In this document: positions 12,002 through 22,269 of the stretch, piece by piece | Layout: the number at the start of each line of letters is the position of its first letter | Position numbering within the stretch: the first letter of the stretch is position 1 | Source of the DNA: Ursus arctos | Taxonomy: Eukaryota > Chordata > Mammalia > Carnivora > Ursidae | Assembly: GCF_023065955.2 (NCBI RefSeq) | Contig: NC_079873.1 | Span: 11,236,566 to 11,300,565, forward strand | Direction of reading: 5' to 3' | DNA: 64,000 nucleotides | The notes under the pieces: model-generated | What the model was told of the DNA's origin: nothing | What the model saw: the letters and a program-made list of their open reading frames with translations, nothing else | Databases searched by the model: none | Translations under genes and position numbers: made by a program

Positions 12002-13550
12002 CAATTCTAAAATTTATATGGAACCACACAAGACCCACCACAAATAGCCAAAGCAATCTTGAAAAAGCAAAGCAAAGCTGGAAGCATCACAATTCTGGAC
12101 TTCAAGCTCTATTACAAAGCTGTAGTCATCAAAACAGTATGGTACTGGCACAAAAACAGACACACAGATCAATGGAACAGAATAGAGAACCCAGAAATGG
12201 ACCCACAACTATGTGGTCAACTAATATTCAACAAAGCAGGAAAAACCAGCCAATGGAGAAAAGTCAGTCTCTTCAACAAGTGTTATTGGGAAAACTGGAC
12301 AGCCACATGCAGAAGAATGAAACTGGACCATTCTCTTACACCATACACAAAAATAAAATGGATGAAAGACCTAAATGTAAGACAGGAAACCATCAAAATC
12401 CTATAGGAGAACACAGGCAGCAAGCTCTTTGACATCAGCCATAGCACTTTCTTACTAGACACATCTCCAGAGGCAAGGGAAACAAAAACAAAAAAGAACT
12501 ATTGGGACTTCATCAAGATAAAATTCTTCTGCACAGCAAAGGAAACAATCAACAAAACTAAAAGGCAGCCTACAGAATGGGAGAAGCCATTTGCAAATGA
12601 CATAGCTGATAAAGGGTTAGTATTCAAAATATAGAGATCAAACTCAACACCCAAAAACCAAATAATCCAGTTAAGAAATAGGCAGAAGACATGAACAGAC
12701 ATTTTTCCAAGAAGATATCCAGATGGCCAACAGACACATGAGAAGATGCTCAACATCACTCATCATCAGGGAAATGCAAACCAAAACTACGATGAGATAC
12801 AACCTCACACTGGTCAGGAAGGCTGAAATTAACAACACGGGAAACAACAAATGTTGGAGAGGATGCAGAGAAATGGGGACCCTCTTACACTGTTGGTGGG
12901 AATGGAAACAGTGCAGCCACTCTGGAGAAGGGTATGGAGGTTCCTCAAAAAGATAAAAATAGAGCTACCCTATGACCCAGCAACTGCACTATTAGGTATC
13001 TAACCAAAGGATACAAAAATACTGATTTGAAGGTATATATGCACCCCGATGTTTATGGCAGCATTATCAACAATAGCCAAAGTATGGAAAGAGTCCAAAT
13101 GTCCATCTACTGATGAATGGATAAAAAAGATGTGGTAAATATACACAATGGAATATTACTCAGCCATCAAAAAGAATGAAATCTTGCCATTTGCCACAAT
13201 GTGGATGGATCTGGACTATATTATGCTAAGTAAATAAGTCTGTCAGAGAAAGATAAATACCATATGATTTCACTCATATGTGGAATTTAAGAAACAAAAC
13301 AGATGAACATAGGGGAAAGGGAAAAAAAACGAAGAGAGGGAAGCAAACCATAAGAGATCATTAACTATAAAGAACAAACTGAGGGGTGCTGGCAGGGAGG
13401 TGGGTGGGGGATGGGCTAAATGGGTGGTGGGCATTAAGGAGGGCACTTGTGATGAGCCCTGGGTGTTACAACTAAATTCTACTCCTGAAACCAGTATTAC
13501 ACTATAGTTAACTAACTAGAATTTAAATAAAAGCTTGAAACATACATACA

Positions 13551-13860
13551 TAAAATCTCCACCGAAGGAGGAGCACAAGCCTCATTTACATAACATACAA
13601 TGTATGTATAGGCATGTTCCCTTAATGTGCATGGGCAACCTTATCCCTGCCTCTACATATGATGACAAGGATCCCCTGTTTAAATATTCATCCTAACCCT
13701 AAATAAAAGGAACTCGTATATCCTTGCTCAAGGAGTCATGGCTTTGGAAATTATTCCCAGTGATTCCCCTTATTTGCTGAAAATAAAGTTCACTTTGTGC
13801 ACCATTCCACCTGGCGTATCCGTGACTCACCAAGGAGTGAACTCACATTGGTTCAGTTAT
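13551..13860 (+). mobile_element. Probable ERV 3' LTR, second part
   Basis: Continues the LTR split by the large L1. It holds a polyadenylation signal (GAAAATAAAGTTC near 13779) followed by GT-rich sequence, as in an R/U5 region. The 3' boundary is probably near gaactcaca at about 13848; not certain. Confidence 0.55.
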
Positions 13861-13864
13861 ACCC

Positions 13865-14127
13865 TCTTCTGCTTGTAAATGTCTCTCATTTTGTACAGCT
13901 CCTCGGAGCTCTTTTCTATCTAGTAGACTGGATGCTGCCATTCATCAATCATTTAAAAAAGCCACAATGAATCATGGAACACTGCATCAAAAACTAATGA
14001 TGTACTGTATGGCGAGTAACATAACATAATTTAAAAAAATTAAAAATAAAATAAATTTAAAATATTTAAAAAATTTTAAAAAGCCAATAAGATCTTTAAA
14101 ATTTAGTCAGTGGAATTTTTTTTAACA
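13865..14127 (+). mobile_element. Truncated LTR, interrupted by an L1 end
   Basis: Shares CATTTTGTACAGCTCC then GGAGCTCTTTTCTATCT with the LTR at 26090-26484 in this window. After the L1 fragment (13965-14077) it resumes AGCCAATAAGATCTTTAAAA and ends near tttaaca at 14127. Only the downstream part of the LTR is present. Confidence 0.7.
13965..14077 (+). mobile_element. Short L1 3' end inside LTR
   Basis: Begins ACAATGAATCATGGAACACT, includes GATGTACTGTATGGCGAGTAA and a long A/T-rich tail. Target-site duplication aaaaagcca at 13956-13964 and 14078-14086. Severely 5'-truncated (about 85 bp of L1 plus tail). Confidence 0.9.
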
Positions 14128-14238
14128 AAACCCAAAATGATACAAAGAACATATAGTGACAAAAAAATTGAAATATATTTAAGTGAAAAAGCAGTATAAA
14201 TAAGTATATGAAAAATACAGTTTAAAAGTTAATGTTTA

Positions 14239-14424
14239 GGGGCCCTTGGGTGGTGCAGTCATTAAGCGTCTGCCTTCGGCTCAGGGCGTGATCCTGGCGG
14301 TCTGGGATTGAGCCCCATATCAGGCTCCTCCGCTGGGAGCCTGCTTCTTCCTCTCCCACTCCCCCTACTTGTGTTCCCTCTCTCACTGGCTGTCTGTCAA
14401 ATAAATAAATAAAATCTTTAAAAA
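14239..14424 (+). mobile_element. Can-SINE
   Basis: Head GGGGCCCTTGGGTGGTGCAG, C+T-rich 3' part, AAATAAATAAATAAAATC tail. Perfect duplication aaaagttaatgttta at 14224-14238 and 14425-14439. Confidence 0.95.
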
Positions 14425-14593
14425 AAAAGTTAATGTTTAATTTTTGGGGGTGAGGGAGGAAGATAAGAAAATACACTGAATCAACAGCAATTGTATCTAA
14501 TGGTAAAATATGGCTTTTTCTCATTTTTTTTCTCTTTTCCAATTTCTAAAAATGAGTTTATGAAGTCTCTAAAATGTTTTAATTAAAAACTTT

Positions 14594-14780
14594 GGGGCCC
14601 CTGGGTGGCTCAGTCATTAAGCATCTGCCTTCAGCTCAGGTCATGACCCCAGGGTCCTGAGATCAAGACCCGCATCGGGCTCCCTGCTCAGTGGGGTGCC
14701 TGCTTCTCCCTCTCCCTGCTGTTCCCCCTGCTTATGCTCTCTCTCTGACAAAATCTTTTTAAAAATTTTTAATAAAGATA
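14594..14780 (+). mobile_element. Can-SINE
   Basis: Head GGGGCCCCTGGGTGGCTCAG and typical 3' half ending CTCTCTGACAAAATC then an A/T-rich tail. The tail merges with A/T-rich flank, so the end is approximate and no clear duplication was seen. Confidence 0.88.
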
Positions 14781-15129
14781 CAAAATAAAAACAATTATAA
14801 TTTATGTTACATAATTTTTATTTGATACCTTAAAAATGTGTTTAACCACAAAACATCAAAAAACATCAATTAAAATGAACTGTCATGGGCTATTAACAAG
14901 TAGCATAATGCACTTCTAGCACAATGACTCACATGTTCTAGACACTCCACATTTCCATGTTTATTCTCTTCCCTTTTCAAATGGACACTGGTCCCCTTTC
15001 ATTTTTGTTCATCAAAGCCAAGATTTCAAAACCTGAATTATTGTTTCTGGTTCTTTAGTTCATGGACTACAAATAATGATAAACCTTAAGTCTCTCAAGA
15101 ATCCTCCTACATAAAGTTGCATTTGCTAA

Positions 15130-16220
15130 AAGTAAACAACTGAGAATACATCCAACTAAAAATCTTCTGTGCTGTGAAGAAAACCAACAAAACAGAAAAG
15201 CAACCTACTGAACGGGAGAAGATATTTGCTAAGGATAAGGTGGTAATATTCAAGGCATATAAAGAATTCCTATAACTCAATGTTACAAAAATACAATTAA
15301 AAATGGACAGAAGATCTGAATACACATTTTTCCAAAGAAGACATACAGATGGACAACAGGTACATAAAAAGATGCACAACAGTGATCATCAAATCAAAAC
15401 CACAATGAGATAGCACCTCGCACCTGTCGGAATGGCTAGTATAAAAAATACAAGAGATAACAGTGTTGGCAAAAGTGTAGAGAAATGGGAACCCTTGTTC
15501 ACTGATGGTGCGAATGTAAACTGGTGCAGCCACTATGAAAAACAGTAGGAGGTTCCTCAAAAAATTAAAAATAGAACTCCTGTATCATCCAGCAACTCCA
15601 TCTCTGGGTATTTATCTGAAGAAAATAAAGCAACCATTAAAAAAGATATGTGTACGTCTATGTTCATGGTAGCGTTATTTATAATAGCTAAGAGATTGAA
15701 GAACCTAAGTATCCACTGACAGATGAAGTAATACAGAAGATGTGGTATATATTCATAATGGAATATTATTCAGCCATAAAAAATGAAATCTTGCCATTTA
15801 CGACAACAGGGAGGGACCTTGAGAGCATTATGCTAAGTGAAACACCTCAGAGAAAGACGAATGCCCTGTGATTTCACTTATGTGTGGAATCTAAAAAAAA
15901 AAAAAAAAACCAACAACACATGAACAAAACAGAAGTAGACTAATAAATATAGAGAGCTGGTGGTTGCCACGGAAAAGGAGGGGGTAGGGGAAATAGATGA
16001 AGGCGATTGAGAGGTACAAAATTCCGGTTATAAATAAGTCACAGAGAAGTAAGCATACGGAATATAGTCAATAACACTGTAATAACATTGTATGTTGACA
16101 AATGGTAACTACACTTATCGTGTGAGCATTTCATAATGTATATAAATGCTGAGTCACTACGTTGTGCACCTGAAACTAATATGATACTGTATGTTCAATT
16201 ATACTTCAATTAAAGTAAAC
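15130..16220 (+). mobile_element. Old L1 (L1M-like), 3' part
   Basis: Degenerate ORF2 C-terminal sequence (aaaatcttctgtgctgtgaag onward, gtggtatatattcataatgg near 15740) and a 3' UTR ending near ttcaattatacttcaattaa. Much more diverged than the young L1s; an ancient mammalian L1. Confidence 0.85.
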
Positions 16221-16269
16221 TTGTATCTGCTAGGCAGTGATCTGGGCACTGCTTGGGACTTCAGGAGTA

Positions 16270-16402
16270 TTCTGCCCACTCAAGCCAGAGCTCTACTCTG
16301 CTTCTAATCCCCCACATGGAGCAATCACCAGCCCTTTCTACCTCCCTAATGTCTTCTCCAAGCGCTCATTTTCTCCAACCCTACTTGCTTCTCCTCGAGA
16401 GC
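16270..16402 (+). mobile_element. L2 LINE remnant, left half
   Basis: Diverged L2-like sequence (gccagagctctactctgctt onward), apparently continued at 17401 after younger insertions. Assignment from remembered L2 3' consensus; modest confidence. Confidence 0.5.
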
Positions 16403-16519
16403 AGAAGTTGGCAAGTTTTTGCTGTCAAGGCCCAAAGAGTAGTACTTTAGGGTTTGTAAGTCCAGACGGTCTCTGTCAAAACTACTCAACTCTGCGGTCA
16501 TAGAGAGAATGTGGCTGAA

Positions 16520-17275
16520 GGAGAGCAGAGTTCGTCACCCCCAAATGTGCCTCTTTGATATAAGGATTATTTTGAGCTGATTATTTTTGAGCAAGAGTAG
16601 ACACAGGAGAATCTCTGGAAACACAGATGTTAACCTTTTTCTAAGGGACATAGACATTTATAAAGGAAATTACCGTTTTGTAAGTTCTCCCTCTCCATAC
16701 TAGGAAGAGATGAGTAATTCTAAATCTCCAGAAACTCTTACCAATGGAGAAGGCACTGACCTAAATCTGCATCACAAATCTGACCATTGTTCACTGTGCT
16801 TTTCCTGCTAACCTTCCATGACTGGCTTCCTTCCCAAACTCCAGTCTTCTGTCTTCAGCTGAAGTTGGTATTTAAAGTAGGGGCTTAGGGGGCACCTGGG
16901 TGGTTCAGTTGGTTAAGCGTCTGACTCTTGGTTTCTGCTCAGGTCCTGATCTCATGGGTCATGAGATCGAGCTCCACGTCAGGCTCCACACTCAGTGCAG
17001 AGTCTGCTGGAGACTCTCTCCCTCTGCCTCTGCCCCTTCCTCCTGTGCTCATGTGCGTGCGGCTCGGTCTCTCCCTCAAATAAATACATAAATCTTTAAA
17101 AAAAAAATAAAGTAGTGGCTTGGGCCATTTCAGTGAGTTTTACTCAGTTTTCCTGGGCCTCTCCCATATGTATGTGTTATTAAACTACTGTTTTTCTCCT
17201 ATTAGTTTGTGTTTGATTATAGGGTTCTCAGCCAAGAACTCAGAGGGTAGAAGGAAGATGATTTTCCATCTCTAC
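16520..17275 (+). mobile_element. Solo LTR (ERVL-like), split by a SINE
   Basis: Begins near TGAAGGAGAGCAGAGTTCG, includes gtatttaaagtag and GTTATTAAACTACTG (TATA- and polyA-like areas), and ends ccatctctaca. Layout and ends resemble the LTRs at 24430-24943 and 33995-34461 (same TGAAG...GCAGA start, TTTTTCTCCT.TTA motif, ...CA end). Confidence 0.7.
16888..17109 (+). mobile_element. Can-SINE inside LTR
   Basis: GGGGGCACCTGGGTGGTTCAG head, C+T-rich 3' half, AAATAAATACATAAATC and A tail. Diverged duplication aaagtaggggctt (left, from about 16874) and aaagtagtggctt (right, from about 17110). Confidence 0.93.
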
Positions 17276-17400
17276 ACATATACAAACAATATCTAAGTTC
17301 ATGGTCTTCTATGTTGTAATATAACTTTATTTACAAAAGTAAACAGGGGGCTAGATTTAGTCAGAGCAGCTTACAGTCTGCAGTTTGCCGTCTCCTACAG

Positions 17401-17530
17401 TATTCTTCTGCCTCACCATTGGTCTGCCTATCTCCAGTCTTCTTTCCTTACAACCTGCTCTCCACACTACTATCAGAATGATCTTCCTGCAATGCAGACC
17501 TGATTGTGGTGGCATCTTCCAGAAAAATAT
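17401..17530 (+). mobile_element. L2 LINE remnant, right half
   Basis: L2-like sequence: tctccacactactatcagaa, gatcttcctgcaatgcagac. Matches the L2 consensus region with ctgcagccagagtgatcttt. Probably the same copy as 16270-16402. Confidence 0.55.
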
Positions 17531-17806
17531 GGATATCGAATATCAATTCTCTCCCACTTAGTCGTTTTTAGCGTAGTACATGGCAAACCAGAAAACAAAA
17601 CAAAACTATAGTCTCCTCTGCAGCAATGTGTAAACGTGTAGCAAGTCCTGGCCAGTGCACTACATGTAGCAGTGTGGTATGGAACTTCAAGGAAGGTTTC
17701 TCAACAACTAGGACATGGCCTATTGACCAGGAGTGCAGATGTGCTGGGCGGAATTTCAGCAACTATCATGAGCGTGGAAGTCCTGCAGTTAAGAATGGCA
17801 AAGGTA

Positions 17807-18004
17807 GGGGGCACGCAGGTGGCACAGTCGGTTAAGCGTCCAACTCTTGCTTTCGGCTCAGGACATGATCTCAGGGTTGTGGGATCGAGCCCCACATCAG
17901 GCTCTGTGCTCACCACGGAGTATGTTGTCCCTCTCCCTCTGCTCCTCACCCTGCCTGTGCGCTGTCTCTAAAATAAGTAAATAAAATCTTTAAAAAAAAA
18001 AAAA
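17807..18004 (+). mobile_element. Can-SINE
   Basis: GGGGGCACGCAGGTGGCACAG head, 3' half and A tail ending about 18004. Duplication agaatggcaaag at 17792-17803 and from 18006. Confidence 0.93.
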
Positions 18005-18639
18005 AAGAATGGCAAAGATAGCAAACAGAGCTCCTGGTGTTTTGTGGTAACTGCTGTTCTAGCCTAGGCTGCAAATTGCTGAATTTTTCTGTAGAGGAGA
18101 AGGCAGTAAACATGTATCTTGTTTAAGCAAATATTGTTTTGATTTTTGTCCTGTACAAAAATAATGCCAAGAGATATAGTAGCAATTTGTCATTCTGGGC
18201 TTGTCATAGGACTGCTTTCAGTTGCAAGTAACAAAAAACAACGACGACAACGACAACAAATAGTATCTGGAGGAACTGTCTCCTGGTTTAGGTCCTGTCG
18301 TCCAACAACTCAGGGCTAGCACTGGCCTTTCTCCCATAATCAAGATGGCTGCCACAGCTCTGGGAATCACATCCCCAGGAAAGGCAGAAAGAAGTGGCAA
18401 AAGGATCTGCTGGTTATACCTTTTATCTTAATCAGGAAAGGAGTAGCTTTCTCAAAAATCACCCGAATAGATTGCCACCGAGGTGCTCTACCCTTTCTCC
18501 AGCTGCAAGGGGGTCTTATAAAGCCAATATGGAGCCACGGGATATGGGTTTAGCCAACCTTCAGTGCCTAAAAACCTTGTCATAATTAACCATATCTTTC
18601 GGGATAAAGGTGCCAATAGAAGACGTAATTTTCATAGGT

Positions 18640-18785
18640 CTCGGAGCAGTGCTTCTCAGGCTCTCCTGAGCTTATGGATCCCCTGGGGTTCTTGTTGAAG
18701 TGCAGACTCTGATTTAACAGATCTCGGGTAGGCTGGAGAGTCTGCATTTCCAGAAAGCTCCCAGGTGATGCTATTGCTACCATAC
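18640..18785 (+). mobile_element. MER5A-like hAT-Charlie fragment
   Basis: agtgcttctcaggctctcct, cagactctgatttaacagat and agctcccaggtgatgctatt follow the MER5A layout. Diverged, + orientation. Confidence 0.75.
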
Positions 18786-18789
18786 TGGC

Positions 18790-19165
18790 CTGGCAAGAAC
18801 TGACAAGGGCTTCATGATTGGACCCCTGTGTTATTTTTACATCATCATCTTTTGCCTCTTCCTCTCCACTCAGCTCTGGCCATGTCTTACTTTCAATTCC
18901 CTGGAAGGGTCATGACTAACTGCTGACTGTCTCCCATGAAGTGCCCTCTGTCTGAGACATGCTCTCAGCCTCCCCTGCTTCACCCCAGGGGCTGTTATTC
19001 ACACCTTGGATCCCACTGGGTATCACCTCCTCCAGGAAGATTTTCTGGATGCCGCTACCCTCCCTCCCAGGTGGAATTTCTCCCTCACTCATCTTTGGAT
19101 CCCCAGGGCCCGGGACACAGTGGTTTGCTGAACAAATACATGTTAAATGAATCAATGAATGAATC
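18790..19165 (+). mobile_element. L2 LINE 3' end
   Basis: Sequence runs through the L2 3' UTR pattern (tttggatccccagggcccgg, gctgaacaaatacatgttaa) to tgaatcaatgaatgaat. Open frames at 18916-19221 in both directions are incidental. Confidence 0.7.
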
Positions 19166-19703
19166 AAAGAAATGACAAGATATTTACAAGCCAAATGCTC
19201 TGTCTTAGCTGGAGTCTTCATAGCCAGCTTTCCTGTGGATGACAGCTATAAATTATCATGCTTTTCCAAAGGCATATACTCCTTTTAAAAATTAAATAGA
19301 AGTTGCCAAGAGAAACCACTAAAGCTAACCTAATCATATAATTTAAAGCTAACAAGAGTTGCACATAAGAAATATAAAAACTTAAGGACTCTTTCTTACT
19401 ATGCTGGAAGGATTCCTTGATTTAATGCATTCTCTTTCTCTAAGTCTAATGTCCCCCAAATTAGGGTTACTCAGGACTGGGCCCATTTACTGTTCATTAT
19501 TGGTCCACATGAGAGAAGTACAGAAATGGGGACTGAGCACTTGGAAACCTTTTTGCTCACTTTACAGAATAATTTTATTTCATTTGACTCTAACCATAAA
19601 AACAGTCGCTTCTATTTCATGCCCTTTTCTTACTTTACTTTTTAAGAATAATTCATTTTTATCATGCTTCCAAACTGTTTTTCCCTACAGATAATTAATT
19701 TAG
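19166..19703. other. Unassigned, no gene seen
   Basis: A 97-codon open frame (19401-19694) starts MLEGFLDLMHS but has no recognised domain, splice context or promoter; I treat it as chance. No repeat was recognised. Confidence 0.5.
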
Positions 19704-19907
19704 TGGTTCTCAGCTGGGAGTAACGTTGCCTCCCAGGGGATATTTGTCAATGTCTGGGGACGGTTTTCATCCTCGCAACCGCAGAGTTGGGGCAGGTTGC
19801 CCTGACATCCAGTGGGTAGAGACCAGGGATGCTATTCAACCCCCACAACAAAGATCGATCTGGCCCCAAATGGCAATAGCGCTGAGGCTGAGAAATGCTG
19901 ATCTAAA
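19704..19907 (+). mobile_element. MER20-like DNA transposon
   Basis: Begins agtggttctcagctgggagt, includes cccaggggatatttgtcaat and agtgggtagagaccagggat, ends gctgaggctgagaaatgctg. Near full length for this hAT-Charlie family. Confidence 0.85.
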
Positions 19908-20814
19908 GATCTAAACCCAGAAGCCAAAACCAGTTTATGGCCAAAGACGTTTTTTTCTTTTGCCTCTTCTCAGCTGATGAGCTGCTGCTTCCCACCAGAA
20001 CCACAAACAGAAAAATCACATGCTCACATGCTTACATAGTTAGGTTTGCTAAGAACTTTCTGCTCTTCTTCAGGTCAAAGAATTTTCCCTCTTCCTCCCG
20101 ACACCCTTGATTCCTTAATGGCAGAACAAAAAGAGAAGCACAACAGAATTATTACGCTGCAAGAGGGTCTCATGCCTCTTGCCCCCTATCATCAGTTTTT
20201 CTGACACTTAGCTCTTTGGTCTCTCCATCTTGCATTCAGAATGTGTGTTAGGACTAATCTGAAAGCAATGCTGAGACATTCACATTACGAAAACTTCTCT
20301 GCTGACCCTTCTGGCCACCATCTCTTACAGGATTAAATTAAAACTCTTCTCGTTGGACTTGCAGTTGCTGTTCAACCTTTCTGGAAAATAACTTTTCAAA
20401 CACATGCGAACAGGCTCTCACGAGTGTTGAAGAAAAATATGAAACAGTGTATCTGCTGTTGTTTATGCTGATTTGCATTGCTACTAGAAATCATTTAATT
20501 TCAGTTCTCATTCAATGACTTGATCCTTTGTCATTTTGGCAGGGTCACCTGGGCTATTTATAGATAAACATGGTCACTGGCAAGTGGGCTAATAACTGTC
20601 TGTCAATAATTAAATTGAACCCGACATATTTCCTGGAGTTCTTTTATACAAATGAGGGCTTTGAGATCTTTACTGAAGCCATCCTAAAAATAATCTTCCT
20701 TCTCCTGCTGTTGCCTGGTATTATTTTTCAGAAAGGAGATGGTTGTTTTATTTTGGTGGTTTACCAAAATGCTGGTTATAAAGCTTATATTCCACAATAA
20801 AAGTTCTGATTGAT
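19908..20814. other. Unassigned, no gene seen
   Basis: Ordinary AT-rich sequence. A 76-codon open frame at 20570-20800 has a hydrophobic middle (IFLLLLLPGIIF) but no supporting context. Confidence 0.5.
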
Positions 20815-21055
20815 ATAAGAGCTAACATTTTGTTTACCATGTGCCAGCTACTGTTCTAAGCACTTTAATGATATATTAATATATCATTTAATCATGGTGA
20901 CAAACCTACACTATAGGCATTATCGTTGTTGCCTCTTGACACAGGAGGAAACCTAGGCACATAGAGGTGATGGAACTTGGTCAAGTCTATAAAAGTACTA
21001 AGCAGCAGGGCTAAAGTTCAAACTCAAGCACACGGGATCCAGAAGCTTCCTTCCT
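20815..21055 (+). repeat. MIR SINE
   Basis: accatgtgccagctactgtt, aagcactttaatga, acaggaggaaacctaggcac, gctaaagttcaaactcaagc: the MIR series in order. Contains the palindrome tgatatattaatatatca near 20868-20887. Confidence 0.85.
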
Positions 21056-21119
21056 CTCTTGCAAGTTAAAAGTCACGTAAACAAGAAAGTCAAGTAGAGT
21101 AGGAAATCAAAAGCCATCA

Positions 21120-21333
21120 TTTGACCACGAGAGACTATGGACCCTGGGAAACAAACTGAGGGCTTCAGAGGGGAGAGGGGTGGGGGATTGGGATAGGCTG
21201 GTGATGGGTAGTAAGGAGGGCACGTATCGCATGGAGCACTGGGTGTTACACGCAAACAATGAATCATGGAACATTACATCGAAAACTAAGGATGTACTGT
21301 ATGGTGACTAACATAACATAAAAATTAAAAAAT
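21120..21333 (+). mobile_element. Short young L1 3' end
   Basis: Starts in the 3' UTR near gagagactatggaccctggg and ends ATGGTGACTAACATAACATAAAAA plus A-rich tail. Duplication aaagccatcat before (about 21108-21119) and after (about 21334-21344). Only about 190 bp of L1. Confidence 0.92.
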
Positions 21334-21725
21334 AAAGCCATCATCTGTCTTCCTGAGAAGCACCACATGGAAACTAAGGTAATGAAGTTCCGTATCTTTC
21401 AGACTGCATCTCACCTCTCCTTGTTTCACTCACAGATTAAGTGGTCAGTTGGTATTTGTAGATTTGCCTCACACTGTAAGCTGGTCACCTACGTATTCGT
21501 TCTTCTCCACTCACCCCATCTTCTCCCTTTGTGATTTCTAAGTTTGGTCTGAAACCAGTAACTGCAAAACCATGCATTCTCTCCCTGGGAAGCCCCTGAG
21601 GACATCCCATGAGCCAGTCACACATCTGTACTGTGGTCTCTTTCATTATTACTAGTTGCCTGTTTGTCCCTGGAAGGGATAGTGGGAGCTGAAGTTCAAG
21701 AAGGCTATAAGAAAAATCTGGAACA

Positions 21726-22001
21726 AGAAAGGGATAAAGAAAGGGGGGGTAATCAGAAGGGGGAATGAAGGATGAGAGACTACGGACTCTGAGAAACAAA
21801 CTGAGGGCCTCAGAGGGGAGGGGGTGGGGGAATGGGATAGACCGGTGATGGGTAGTAAGGAGGGCACGTATTGCATGGTGCACTGGGTGTTATACGCAAC
21901 TAATGAATCATTGAACTTTACATCAAAAACCAGGGATGTACTGTATGGTGACTAACATAATTTTTTTAAAAAGTCTACTTTTTCTGATATTAAAAAAAGA
22001 A
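21726..22001 (+). mobile_element. Short young L1 3' end with extra 3' segment
   Basis: Starts agaaagggataaagaaaggg and follows the L1 3' UTR to GACTAACATAA at 21960. Perfect 17-bp duplication aagaaaaatctggaaca (21709-21725 and 22002-22018). Between the L1 end and the right duplication lies about 41 nt (21961-22001) with a non-L1 core agtctactttttctgatatt bordered by A/T runs, as in 3' transduction. Confidence 0.93.
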
Positions 22002-22054
22002 AAGAAAAATCTGGAACAGCTTTGCTGTTCAGCCCTGGATGGGAAGTCTTAGGC

Positions 22055-22175
22055 TCCCTCCCCCTACCTCCTCCTCCGACTTCTCCCTCCCCTTTCCTCC
22101 TCCTCCTCTTCTTCATCCTCTTCCTCCTTCCCCCTCCTCCCCTTCCTCTTCCTCCTCCTCTTCTTCTCTTCATGT
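22055..22175. repeat. Polypyrimidine tract (TCC/TTC-rich)
   Basis: About 120 bp nearly all C and T on the + strand (cctcctcctcttcttcatcc and similar). The minus-strand 73-codon frame through it (Arg/Gly/Lys-rich) is a product of this low-complexity tract. Confidence 0.9.
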
Positions 22176-22269
22176 CATCAGCACCATTTGAAGCTTAGCA
22201 GCCCCCAAATTAAAATGGCAGGTCAGAATGAAACCAAAGAGTAAGAGTGACTTTTCCGTGCCTCACAAG

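Larger units (their letters stand above)
8550..13010 (+). pseudogene. L1 ORF2 (endonuclease/reverse transcriptase), broken
   Basis: Endonuclease start seen as LNSYLSIVILNVNGLN near 8556; the usual initiator ATG seems changed to ATA. Endonuclease pieces continue to about 9300. The reverse-transcriptase fingers/palm lie at 10264-10900 ([40 protein letters not shown]). The catalytic segment reads FIDDMILY near 10839-10862 where related copies have FADD. The Cys-rich C-terminal region is near 12841-12920. Multiple stops and frameshifts plus two insertions make it dead. Confidence 0.9.
6037..13550 (+). mobile_element. Near full-length L1 with two nested insertions
   Basis: L1 with a 5' UTR starting near AAGATGGCCGAGTAG, ORF1, ORF2, 3' UTR and a short A-rich end. 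An 8-bp duplication, taaaatct, flanks it and shows that it split an ERV LTR. It is older than the short L1 ends elsewhere in the window: many stops, frameshifts and a different 3' UTR (GGTGGTGGGCATTAAGGAGG). A SINE (9600-9808) and an antisense L1 (11246-12001) interrupt ORF2. Without these the body is about 6.5 kb, close to full length. Confidence 0.9.
16403..17400 (+). mobile_element. hAT-type MER element, split by an LTR
   Basis: Left half 16403 to about 16515 (agttggcaagtttttgctgt, ACTACTCAACTCTGC) and right half about 17310-17395 (AACTTTATTTACAAAAG, gcagtttgccgtctcc). Both match the left and right halves of the more complete element at 46540-46762. The middle is occupied by an LTR. Confidence 0.7.

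Noticed and set aside
21952..22173. Arg/Gly/Lys-rich minus-strand frame
   Set aside because: Produced by the polypyrimidine tract at 22055-22175, not a gene.
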